DNA of 64,000 nt from Acanthopleura granulata (Eukaryota; Mollusca; Polyplacophora; Chitonida; Chitonidae). The DNA lies in NCBI GenBank assembly GCA_016165875.1, contig JABBOT010000016.1, forward strand, positions 3,614,230 to 3,678,229. The letters are read 5' to 3'. The notes beneath the pieces are model-generated. The model worked only from the letters and a program-made list of their open reading frames with translations, searched no databases and was not told where the DNA came from. Below, one piece after another: positions 55,050 through 64,000 of this stretch; positions within the stretch are counted from its first letter, which is position 1, and each line of letters opens with the position of its first letter. Position numbers and translations under genes: made by a program.

Positions 55050-55287
55050 ATTTTATTTTCATACATACTCGTGATAAAACTTCCTTAATATGCTGGTTTT
55101 CGAGTTTTAGCTGTTTTGGTTTTCTTACCTGATTTTAATCATGTCCGTACGTTTTTGGTTTGTTTTTAATGTTCTCATGTCACCATCGAAAACCTGAACT
55201 GTCTCGTGGTTCCACCTTGTTCTCACCACGATATGGCTGAGATATTGCCGATGTGGCCTTAAGCCATAATCATTCATTCATTCATTC
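55050..55287 (+). other. 3'UTR and tail of copy L
   Basis: Conserved LINE 3' end with CTCACCACG and TGTGGCCTTAAG variants, then four CATT units. Confidence 0.9.
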
Positions 55288-55832
55288 GATAGACAGTGGT
55301 GTTCAGGTGAAGTGATTGAACATGCACTAAAACAGTGTGGTAGTATGGAGGCCATAAGAAAAGAATCGGGGAGATGTCCAGCAATTAAACAGGCTTGGCT
55401 GGAGTCCGTTCAGTCCGTCATTAATAATGCTGAACACAGAACAGTGAGACTATCACTTAATGCTGTACCATTTCTCGTTCACAAGTCAGCCTAAGATGAT
55501 CAAATCACTGCAATGAGAAACTTCGTAGAAACCATGGAACGCAGTCAGCAAACCGACCGCCTCACAAGGAGAGATCTTGATAAATGTGAGAGCTACTGAG
55601 TTTCTTAGAGATCACTGTCGAGTGCGACATTATTCTTTTCAGACAAAGAAAAGTGATAATGCAGTATTCAATGTTGTCAGAAATTTGTGTCCAGCTCTGT
55701 TCCTTAGACATGGTTGCCAGGTCCAGTACCCCAGGCAGGAGATCAACACTACCTGCGATTCACAGATGTGTTTGGAGTCTCGGAAACAGATGATAATCAC
55801 CATCCACCAAAAAGGTGGCAGCTGACAAACAG
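55288..55832 (+). pseudogene. Unknown multi-exon family, part downstream of LINE L
   Basis: Coding-like pieces in several frames: EHALKQCGSMEAIRKESG, LESVQSVINNAEHRTVRLSL, and ITAMRNFVETMERSQQTDRL. Then come TEFLRDHCRVRHYSFQTKK and, in another frame, PGPVPQAGDQHYLRFTDVFG. The order fits my memory of the uncharacterised family named at 49023 (…RHYSFQ(I)KKC…PDPVP…HY.PF.EVYG). Stops and frame changes show decay. It ends at AACAG before GTAATT, which looks like a splice donor at 55832, consistent with a multi-exon gene rather than a processed copy. Confidence 0.5.
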
Positions 55833-56318
55833 GTAATTTGTTAATCCATTTTGTTACTTACTGTTCCCATTAATTAATTTGCTATAGCTCATGTTTGCAG
55901 CAGTGTAACAAACAAGAGTAGTTAATACCTATTAAACCCTTGCATTGGACTTCTTTTATCTGCTTCCTGGTGACAGCAAGTGGCTTATAATGGAAATGTG
56001 ACAGTTTGTGTAGTTGTTGAAGACAACTAGCCAAAAGTTGCTGGTTTTCCAGAGTCTCTTAAACCCATAAAACTGATTGTATAAATGAAAAATTCTTGAG
56101 TATGGTGGTAATAAAACAATGAAATGAACAAATATAATAGATCCGTTTATAACTCTAAATATAGATTAAAACAACTGAGATTTGGTTAGTTTTAATGGAA
56201 CTGGTATATTTATAAGTGTAGTCCAAAATACAGGCTTATGAAATGGACTACAAGCATACAAAAAACATCAAGCCATAATTTATATCTAAGCTGGTTTTAC
56301 TGTTTAAGTATTTTGCAG

Positions 56319-56522
56319 GGAGGCAGTTCAAAATTGTTTACGGTTCAGAGGGTGGGAATGACTGCAAAGTTTTCCTTGTACAACAGGCGACGGTGTGTTT
56401 ACAGTCAGCAGAAGATGAATGCGCGACAGAAGAATGTCATAAAGCGCAATCTTGCGAGGCATGACTTGCTCTATGCTGCAAATGTGGCAACAGAAGGCAA
56501 TAATTACTGCATTTATTCTGTG
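56319..56522 (+). pseudogene. Unknown multi-exon family, probable next exon
   Basis: After the acceptor-like TTTTGCAG comes a frame reading VGMTAKFSLYNRRRCVYSQQ then KMNARQKNVIKRNLARHDLL. I recall a corresponding block (W/RRLxYS..KL...E) in the same uncharacterised family, where cysteines precede it. The cysteines are lost here. It is decayed but in the expected order. Confidence 0.4.
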
Positions 56523-56695
56523 TAAAAAATTGTCACTTTAAGTCAAGTGTAAAGTATTTGTGACTTAAAATTCAGCGTCTAGTGGAAACATGTTCATTTT
56601 AGAGAACAACATAAATGTTGAGTGCTTCTGAAATGATCATAGAAATATTGCATGTATCTGTTTAGTATATTTGATTGAATATTTATGTTTGCAGG

Positions 56696-56930
56696 TGACG
56701 TAATAGAGGGTGTTGTGTTTTCAAACATTCGACAATGCTGTGCATCCCCAATTGAATTCAGTTACTATTCGTCCAGTATTGGTCGTTTGGATCTGTGCTG
56801 AGTCGGATGTGTTGCTCCTAACAAGGATCTGAAGAAGTTAAAAGTTGTCAGCCCAGAGTGCAACAAGTGCTTGCTTGATGGACGTCCTGTACTTAAGAAA
56901 CAGCCGTTTTCAGGATTGAAATCCAATTGA
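56696..56930 (+). pseudogene. Unknown multi-exon family, probable last exon
   Basis: TTTATGTTTGCAG precedes a frame reading VVFSNIRQCCASPIEFSYYS, then a TGA (about 56800), then VSPECNKCLLDGRPVLKKQP. The pattern C..P.E..YYS..., a middle Cys pair, and PxCxxC resembles the zinc-binding C-terminus of the same family as I remember it. The internal stop marks it as dead. Confidence 0.4.
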
Positions 56931-57499
56931 ATTACCTCAGATTTCGTTGACTGTTGAATGACACTAATCTGTTTTTCAGTACACTGGTTGTTACGAATAC
57001 AGGAGGCCTCTTGATGCTACATAATATAATATACATTTAGCGACTGACTATTAAACATATCGGTGAAAAGCATAGTTTGCAGGTGATAACTTTTATGTGT
57101 ATAATTAACACATTGTAGAGAAGGATTTGTTGAACAATGTAGCAAGGAGATACGGAGCTTGTTCTGGGTGTAGTAAAGAATAAAACATGTGGCTATATGA
57201 TGCCATGATACAAGGGATCTTGAAGTTTTAAACTTGAATATGTAAACATATTCTTTAAGTTCTTCCTGGTATAGTCATATTTGGAATTTTTTTTTTTCGA
57301 AACATTTTTTTTTGAAATCAAGATAAATTTAAAATACACAAATAACTTGTGTGTGTGTTTTAACTTGATTTTTGTACGTTAGTTTAGGTATAATGTGTTT
57401 TGGTGTTTAACTGGCTATTTACGCTTTCTCGATAAGGCCTGAGACAGTTTGTTACATGTGCAAAAATGTGTACCTGTGAGCTTGATGTCCAGCAGTCCG
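56931..57499. other. No recognised gene
   Basis: AT-rich with T runs near 57290-57315. Nothing supported. Confidence 0.4.
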
Positions 57500-57725
57500 T
57501 GAGGCCACTGCCTTAGAGTGCATGTAGAGGGGCCCTTGCTGGCTTAAACTGTCCGGTTCATGACCATTGAGATCACAGGTTTAAATCCAGCTCTAGCTGT
57601 TTCGCCTGTGGATTTTGTAAGTAACGAGGTGTGTCACGAAAGGGCAGTGATTTATTCTGCCCATAAACCTGGTGGCATTTCTTGGAGCGAACGATTCTTG
57701 AGCACGGCAATAAACACAATTCAAT
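57500..57725 (+). mobile_element. Decayed SINE
   Basis: A B-box-like GGTTTAAATCC is at 57578-57588. The 3' motif ACGATTCTTGAGCACGGCAA and ACACAATTCAA correspond to the 3' end of the SINE at 34213. The head is poorly conserved. Confidence 0.6.
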
Positions 57726-57786
57726 CTACAGAAAGCTGGGCCACAACAGTTCTTCATCACACCTAAAAACTATCAGTTCGTGGTAA

Positions 57787-58398
57787 AAAGGCCAGGTTAG
57801 TCTGCCGACAAAATTCCATTCTGGGTGTCCGCTAAATGAGGTACCTAAATCAGCTGTCGTGATGCTTCTTTGTTACACGGTAAGCAGCCTGAAATCGGAT
57901 ATTACATTTTTGGGACATTTGGCATGGAGGCATATCTTTGATTTGAGTGAATTGATGGACAAGTTCCAGCGTGCAGACAGGGGCCAGACATTCTTGAAAA
58001 CACCCCTTTGTTGGAAGTGGTATGACCTAAGTGATCGTCACCCAGTACTCGTCCACAGGCGTGCAAGTTTTATGCCACTACTCAATACCATAATCAGTGG
58101 AGGCCACGACTTCTATGATATGACACACTATAGTGACATTAAAGCTCATATTTGATGGAACCTGCAAACTGCTCTCCTGCCTGATACAAACAAAAATCAG
58201 CAAAAAGACAAAATCCTACCTACCTACGAACCCAATTTTCTCTTCAACGGATGGACTCAATATCATTTTTTAATGAATGGCCTAATTCCCCTGGCATCAT
58301 CAGGAAAGACGAATATTCCGACGTCTTGCCCAGAGATTAATCTTTGGGTCAATAGACTAAAAAACCTGAGCTTGCCAGTAGATCTTATTGAACTCTGA
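57787..58398 (+). pseudogene. Unrecognised long frame with one internal TGA
   Basis: Open for 122 codons (an ATG lies at 57862), interrupted by a TGA at 58153-58155 and open in the same frame for 80 more codons to TGA at 58396. The translation looks protein-like (FDLSELMDKFQRADRGQ, SDRHPVLVHRRASFMPLL; after the stop ILPTYEPNFLFNGWTQYHFL). I recognise no domain. A single in-frame stop suggests a recent pseudogene or transposon fragment. Chance openness is possible but less likely over 200 codons in AT-rich DNA. Confidence 0.4.
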
Positions 58399-59084
58399 AA
58401 TCAAGCCACAGTGAAGTGTACTATGTTGCATTTGACTTCACGGCATTTTTTTGTACTTGGACTCTTACAATAAATCTCTCACTCTGGTGAAGTCACAAGA
58501 GAACGGATTTCGGCGGTAACGTGTGACCATTTGGCAACTGTCACACTGACGTGGCTGCTCTGATGCTACTCCCTGTGCTCTTGTCTTTTATAAACGAAAA
58601 AGTTCGACTAACACCCGTTTGACTGTTAGGATGATTTTAAAGAGAAATCAAAAAATTCATCGATCATTCATGAGTGACTAAGATAATAACGTGGGCTTTC
58701 TGTGGCGCAGTTTTCTGAGTTGAATTAGCTCGGCTGGAGAACAGAGTTTTTGGGGTCTGTTGTGTCACACGTTAAAATGGCTGAACACACACCTGGACTC
58801 ATCAATATTTACTTCCTTATTTCAAAGTACATACATCTGTGCGCTCACATCACTTCGCGCGGAGTCTCAAACGCGCATAATTCCGCGTTGCTACATTGTA
58901 ACCCTTCAGTGTGAGTGATAGATAAACATTAAAGAGGAAGTGACGTCCGTCACTGTTATCATGTTGATCCAAACGTTTCTTTCAGAGAGTGAACTGCTAG
59001 CATGTACATCATCATTATAAGCGTTAAGTGTTTATCCCAGTTTTAATATTGTTTCAACAGGTTGATTCATTCGCTCTATCAGGC
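58399..59084. other. No recognised gene
   Basis: Nothing supported in this interval. Confidence 0.4.
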
Positions 59085-59181
59085 CTTAACTTTGGGGGTG
59101 AAAATGGGTTGTACTAGTCTTCTTATACCCCTGGCTGAGATACTGCCGTCGTAGCGTTAAGCCGTAATCATTCATTCATTC
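59085..59181 (+). mobile_element. LINE 3' tail remnant
   Basis: TGGCTGAGATACTGCCGTCG then GCGTTAAGCC, TAATC and a CATT tail ending at 59181. Only the end of the 3'UTR is left. Confidence 0.75.
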
Positions 59182-59219
59182 TTACACCCCTATTATCTCA
59201 CACGCCTCTGTACAAAGAG

Positions 59220-59342
59220 TGGAACTTGCGGATGGTGGCGGGCTTCCGCTGGTTTCCTACCACCGAAATGCTGACTGCCGTCGTATAAGTGAAATATTGT
59301 TGAGTACGGCGTAAAACATCAATCGAGTAAAATAAATAAATT
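59220..59342 (+). mobile_element. SINE 3' fragment
   Basis: Central GTTTCCTACCACCGAAATGC block and the 3' motif CGTATAAGTGAAATATTG...GTACGGCGTAAAAC with an AAAT-type tail. Same family as 34213. The head is missing. Confidence 0.8.
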
Positions 59343-59724
59343 AAAGAAAGTAGACTGAAGAGTTTCTGCCTTGATCACTGTGAATAATCACACCAAACAC
59401 ACTCATGACTCTCTACATAAATTTGTCAGCGACAGTAGTTCATGTAGCTTGTAGATTTCGGACTTCCACCCACTTTAACTGTTAAGTGATCCCGTATAAT
59501 CAGAAGGAATGTATTCTCTTTTTCTGGAACAGGTAACGGACCCATAATATCTAATGTTATCCGTTCCTCTTGATTACCTTCCTTAATCTTTCGGATGAGT
59601 TGTTTTAAAGCCTCTTCGTAGTCTGTTTACTACTAGCACAAATATCACATTTTCAATACCAGCTTTAAACAGCCTTTCTCATGTTGAACCAAAATTTTCA
59701 AACACGGGTCTTTCAGTTGTAACA

Positions 59725-59897
59725 GAAACCTGCCGTTACAACAACACGGATGGTCGTGGGTTTCCCCCGGCCTCTGCTCGGTCCTCCCACCACAATCCTG
59801 GCCGGCGCCGTATAAGTGAAATATTATTGAGTTACGGCGTAAAAAAAACACCAATCAAATAAATAAATTAGTTATAAATAAATAAATTAGTTAACCC
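59725..59897 (+). mobile_element. SINE 3' fragment
   Basis: GGATGGTCGTGGGTTTCCCC, then TATAAGTGAAATATTATTGA, GGCGTAAAA, ACACCAATCA and AAAT repeats. Same family as 34213. The tRNA-like head is missing. Confidence 0.85.
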
Positions 59898-61129
59898 TCT
59901 CGAATTTTCTGACTCGTTACAGGCCCTGTAACAGTCATTGTTGGCTGTGCTCTTCAACTATGCTGCCTCTCCAGTGTGGGATTACAGTTAGTAATCCCCC
60001 CTTCCCTCCCTAATAAGTTCCCGTTGAAGGACACGAAGAAGCAGATTGCGTCCAAATAGTCTTTATTGTGGTTTGGGAATTTCCAAATATGGGAAAGGGT
60101 AAACAGGAAGTGATAGGAGACAATCCCGTATGACACAGGATGGTCATTGATGCTAAGAGTTACTTCCCTTGAAACAAAAAGTCGCGTAGAATTCAGGTAA
60201 AATTTACAGTTATGAACGCAAAGAAACTAGGCAAAACTAGAATGTTCAGTTGTTAATTTAATATTACAGCCCTTATAGTCTCTACAGTCAGAGAGAAACG
60301 GTCATCGAAACATATACTGTGCATACACATATCTCGTATAGGTAAGTACCTGTATGCAGACTTAGTATCCACTAAAAAGGCGGTTATATACAAAATAAAG
60401 ATACGCCATCAGCCGTTAAGTAAAGTAAAAGAACTACACGCAAGATATAACAAACTCACACTACGGTTAGCTATGGGAGTAAGAGAAATTGTCGAAAACA
60501 ACCAGCATCAGAGCGGCGTGCAGAATGTCCGTGGATCGCACATGGAGGTAACGTAAAATGTTCCTCCAAACACAGAAGAGTTCCAATGTACACATAAACT
60601 GTTGTATGCGTTAGAGGAACAACAACTGTTCTGCATTTAAAGAATCGCACAAGGGAGGTAATTTCTTGAGATTTGAAACAGCGCGTCACATTCTGACTGT
60701 ACATCCCTTTTGAATCTAGTCTATCACAGTTGAGTAGATTAGACTAGAATGCCTTGACAAATCTAGGCGACATGTGCATACAGGCCGTTAACCAAAATGG
60801 GCGTTCCAGGTCAATAATCGCAAGACCAATTTCCCAAAACAACAAATAACACAAACCACCAACTAAGAAAATGCGCGGTATATGAAAATTAGCATGGATT
60901 CATCTGAAGGGCAGATTCATGCAAAGAGAGTCTGTGAATAGTAATTTTCAATCAAGACGAAAACACCCGATGAATGCTCTAGGCGGATGGATAAAGTCAG
61001 ATTCCAATCGTGTACCATTTTAGTACAGAAGGATATATGATGTCGATAATCGAATATGTATCTCAGTTGCGCTTTGATTGCAACTGTTCATATATCCAAT
61101 GTGGCGATCACACTCAACACCATGAACAT
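59898..61129. other. No recognised gene
   Basis: Short frames on both strands without motifs. Confidence 0.4.
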
Positions 61130-61415
61130 ACAGCATCTATCCCCGGGTTAAGTCTCATTGCCGGGTGTATCTGCAGTGTGCGTGATTGACAACCTGAATC
61201 CTTCTCCTCATACCACCTGTCAACCTCCTGATACGCTGAAGGGGAAGTCGCCGCCATTCCTCGTGCAAGGCAGCTTCCAGTTGGGCCAATCATGTACATG
61301 TGAATCCCTTGCTTCCACACGACGACCAACCATGTCCCAGACATACTTCAGAGGGTTGAGATCGGCTCTCATTGCAGGACAAGGAATGTCGTGTACTACG
61401 TCTGAGTGGTACATG
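61130..61415 (-). pseudogene. Tc1/mariner transposase C-terminus, dead
   Basis: On the minus strand a frame reads CPAMRADLNPLKYVWDMVGR followed by RVEARDSHVHDWPNWKL. After frame changes it continues RLTGGMRRRIQVVNHAHCRY. This matches the end of Tc1-type transposases: (S)PDLNPIE.VWD, then the RR(C)xxVIxAxGGHTRY-type terminus. In active enzymes the E of PIE is the third catalytic acid; here it is Lys (PLKYVWD). With the frameshifts, this shows an inactive fragment. No terminal inverted repeats were found around it. Confidence 0.75.
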
Positions 61416-61440
61416 TAGCAAACGTGGCCACTTCCTGCTA

Positions 61441-63327
61441 AACTGCATGAAAACCTTTAGAACACAATGTACGAAAGCCCCAAATGTAATATACTAGCGC
61501 TTTTGTACATCTCTTAATTAAGTTAATGATCATCACACTGAAGACTATCCAAACACTATGCTCCTTCCTCAAGGACACGACGTGATCCAGAGTAGTTCCC
61601 CTTTGACCAGTTATTTAACCGAGTGGCGTTAAAATATGGACGCCTAGGGCGAACCCTTTCAATAATCCATACTCATTTACACTCACATTTCCTTATAGTA
61701 TTCTATCGTCGTGTACGTGGTTAATTGTGGATCGTAGCCCTCCACGTTTAGATGGCATGGAAACAGAATCAGTGCAGCGAGACTGACACTCGAAAGGAGA
61801 AAATACATTCCACCATTCTCTTTCTAATCTTTTCATTTTAGGTTCTAAATTGGTGAAGAAGCACTGACAGTGTATATGGTGACGTGATATTCTGTTAAGT
61901 TCATTTTAGATTAGCTCTTTTTAACTGTTAATCTTTATTCAGCAGCGTATAATCATACTCGTTTTCAAAATTCCCTTCAGTCAGTGACGTGGTACACCTC
62001 AAGCTCTACACATTAATGTTGGACGTCCATATCGTTGCAGGAAAAATGCAGATAAGATATTTTTTTCTATTTCACAGTGTTAAACCGATTAGCTTGTTTT
62101 CCACACCAAGAACTCATTTCCTCGAGTAACGTTATAATTATTAGAAAGCCAGAAGCATGGTGGATAAGTAAGTTGTTTGACTAATAGCAGCACCTCGTGC
62201 GGTTAGAACACAATGCCAACAGAAACAAAGCCTACTCTGTTACCTCCGAGTACAGAATACATTGTTTTTATAACACAATTTCCCTACATGTAAACCCAAA
62301 GCCATACTGACTTGAGATCTTACAGCTATCAAAGATAAAATAATTTTCATTTATACAGGTTATAAAAAACTAAAACTTTCAAACATGACAGTGTCAGAAA
62401 CCGGGATTAGAGAGTCGACCACGATTTAGGTAACTGGTGTTGCTCTCCCTCAAGCGTGCTGGATTCCGACCATTATCCAGCATGCCACCGGTTTTTGAAT
62501 AATTATGGCGTCACCCAGGCCCACGAAACCTTAGTCCCAAAAGCAAGCTCAAGGAGTTTACCATTATGAATTCGCAAAAGTGTTATAAAAGGCAATTCTC
62601 TTGCAATAATATGCACGTTCCACATATAATTGTGTAGAGATCGGTGCTTTGTGTCAGTAACTGTATAGGTAATTTCGGTGGTGAATGTGAGTGATGTTAC
62701 AGAGAGCTGAACATGGATGACAGGTTAAAAGGACGAAATAATGTCGGCAAAAAGTCGAAGGGCATTACAGCAACCTGTAACAACATTGAATATTCAGCTG
62801 TAAAGAATACAAGAGGGCCGCTCTGAAAGTCAGACGGCATTGCCGCACCCTTCAGTATAGCGCAGATCTCCGACGTGAAAGTTGAGCGTCCGCGTCATTT
62901 CTAATGCAAATTTCAACGTCTGAGCAACCTCGGACTAAACTGTCATATTTTCCCGTGTTGGAGGTAGGTTGCTGAATACACCATCAAACATTGATTAATG
63001 CAGTCAGATTTACGGCTTTCAGTGCTCTTGAAAAAGGTGTGCTGTTGGCTGTAACAGTTTCTACTACCAAGCAAGTCGCAAGAACACAGGAATAATGAAA
63101 ATGTTTAAGCTCATCCATAAAACCCTAATTTTGACAGTGTGTTCAATACATTCTACGTAAACAACTTCAAAGTAACAGTGGGGTAAGGAGGCATGTACAA
63201 ATTCGTCGGGAATTTGTACATACTTGTAACCTAGTCAGTAACGATGATGAGCAACTATCAGAAAAAAAATATCCACCCAACAGCTTATGCATGTAACTAG
63301 AGGAAGACGTCTTTTTTTTTTCTCCTA
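61441..63327. other. No recognised gene
   Basis: AT-rich sequence, short frames only. The rest of the Tc1/mariner element, which would lie here on the minus strand, is not recognisable. Confidence 0.4.
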
Positions 63328-63672
63328 CCCGCCCGGATAGCGCATTTGATATAACTTCCGCTTTCGGACGGGGAGATCTGGGTTCAAACCTGGGTCGGAT
63401 CATACCAAGACTTTAAAAAATGGTACATCCTGCTTACTCGCTAGGCTCTCAGCAATAAGAGGATAGAGGGTGGACTGATCGGCCCGGTGTCAGTATAATG
63501 TGACTGGGTGACTGGGTGAGGGGGCTTGTTAGGTGTCTTCGGCAAGTCGTCTCGGTGAGGCAGCACCAGAAAAAAGGTACGGTGGAAATCCGTCCTGCCC
63601 CAAGGAGACACCGCCTTCGTATAAGTGAAATATTCTTTAGTAGGGCGTTAAACAATATTCATTCATTCATTC
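63328..63672 (+). mobile_element. tRNA-derived SINE with (ATTC)n tail, near full length
   Basis: A tRNA-like head with B-box GGTTCAAACC (63381-63390). The body contains GTCGTCTCGGTGAGGCAGCA. The 3' motif is TAAGTGAAATATTCTTTAGT...GGGCGTTAAAC, followed by a CATTC tail identical in unit to the LINE tail. About 345 bp. The pairing of this tail with the LINE's tail is the clearest sign that the LINE supplied the reverse transcriptase. Confidence 0.88.
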
Positions 63673-63694
63673 TGTTTTCTCCTGACCTTGACGA

Positions 63695-63847
63695 AGCATT
63701 ATTCGACTCTGCTATACATCCAACATGCTGGCTTTTTCTCCGGCTGTACATGGCAAGGTCCGCCAGCACCCTAATCCTGCTCGCCGTCGTATAAATGAAA
63801 TATTCTTGAGTACGGCGTAAAACACCCATGAAAGAAATAATAAATAC
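63695..63847 (+). mobile_element. SINE fragment with internal deletion
   Basis: CATGCTGGCTTTTTCTCCGG and GTCCGCCAGCACC join directly to CGCCGTCGTATAAATGAAAT, followed by CTTGAGTACGGCGTAAAACA. It lacks the GTCGTGGGTTTCC block of the same family. It lies 20 bp after the SINE at 63328. Confidence 0.8.
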
Positions 63848-64000
63848 TAAACATCCGGTAACTCCTCGTCTGCATGGATCAAGTGTTTTGTCAGCAATGA
63901 ATCCATAGTTTTGCTTTTTTCTTTGAAATGTTTTTTTTCTTTTCTACTCCAAGTGTATGCACGGTGATGGTAACTCATATTTTCTCGTTACAGGCCTTCA
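63848..64000. other. No recognised feature
   Basis: End of window, AT-rich, nothing supported. Confidence 0.4.

Larger units (their letters stand above)
49420..55287 (+). mobile_element. LINE copy L, full length, broken ORFs, inside an older gene remnant
   Basis: Canonical 5' end to a CATT tail (55271-55287), 5868 bp. Both ORFs carry nonsense or frameshift changes. It separates two parts of what looks like one old coding region (49023-49419 and 55288-55832). The flanks show no target-site duplication, so the target was probably trimmed on insertion or the duplication has decayed. Confidence 0.95.

Noticed and set aside
58153..58155. Selenocysteine at the internal TGA
   Set aside because: No known selenoprotein context and no visible SECIS-like hairpin. 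A nonsense change is simpler.

Overview
The window looks like nuclear DNA from a lophotrochozoan animal, most likely a mollusc. It is AT-rich, intron-bearing and dominated by one family of non-LTR retrotransposon (LINE). The LINE has the layout and motifs I associate with the Nimb/I group, such as Nimbus (BgI) of the snail Biomphalaria. It also carries tRNA-headed SINEs of a kind I recall from molluscs. The species call rests on that recollection and was not searched.

The LINE is about 5.95 kb. It has a GC-rich 5'UTR of about 650 bp beginning CCCCCGTGGGG. ORF1 (about 454 codons) has three zinc knuckles. ORF2 (about 1231 codons) carries an APE endonuclease, reverse transcriptase, RNase H and a C-terminal CCHC motif. 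The 3'UTR is about 225 bp and the tail is (ATTC)n, not poly(A). ORF1 and ORF2 overlap as TAATG. By my estimate the family fills roughly 60% of the window, and every copy lies on the + strand.

Layout: 1-1450, decayed copy A; 1557-6482, copy B (full 5' end, internally deleted); 6483-6640, a 3' fragment; 6641-9000 plus 14958-18554, copy C, split by copy D; 9001-14957, copy D, the only copy with both ORFs intact, nested in C with a 10-13 bp target-site duplication; 18928-24515, copy F (lost ORF1 start, 361-bp deletion); 24516-30700, LINE-poor DNA with a SINE, an old repeat pair and two possible small exons; 30712-33852, old copies G and H; 35908-36125, tail remnant I; 36616-42557, copy J (one late nonsense codon in ORF2); 42558-46334, mostly unassigned DNA with a decayed THAP-domain region; 46335-47373, truncated copy K with a duplicated 3' end; 49023-57000, remnants of a multi-exon gene family of unknown function, interrupted by copy L at 49420-55287; 57000-64000, SINE pieces, a LINE tail, a long frame with one internal TGA and a dead Tc1/mariner transposase end.

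No intact host gene can be asserted. ORF1 and ORF2 would act together: ORF1 protein packages the RNA, and ORF2 nicks the target and copies the RNA in place. The SINEs share 3'-end sequence with the LINE and were probably moved by its ORF2. Homologies are by eye from motifs; no database was consulted.
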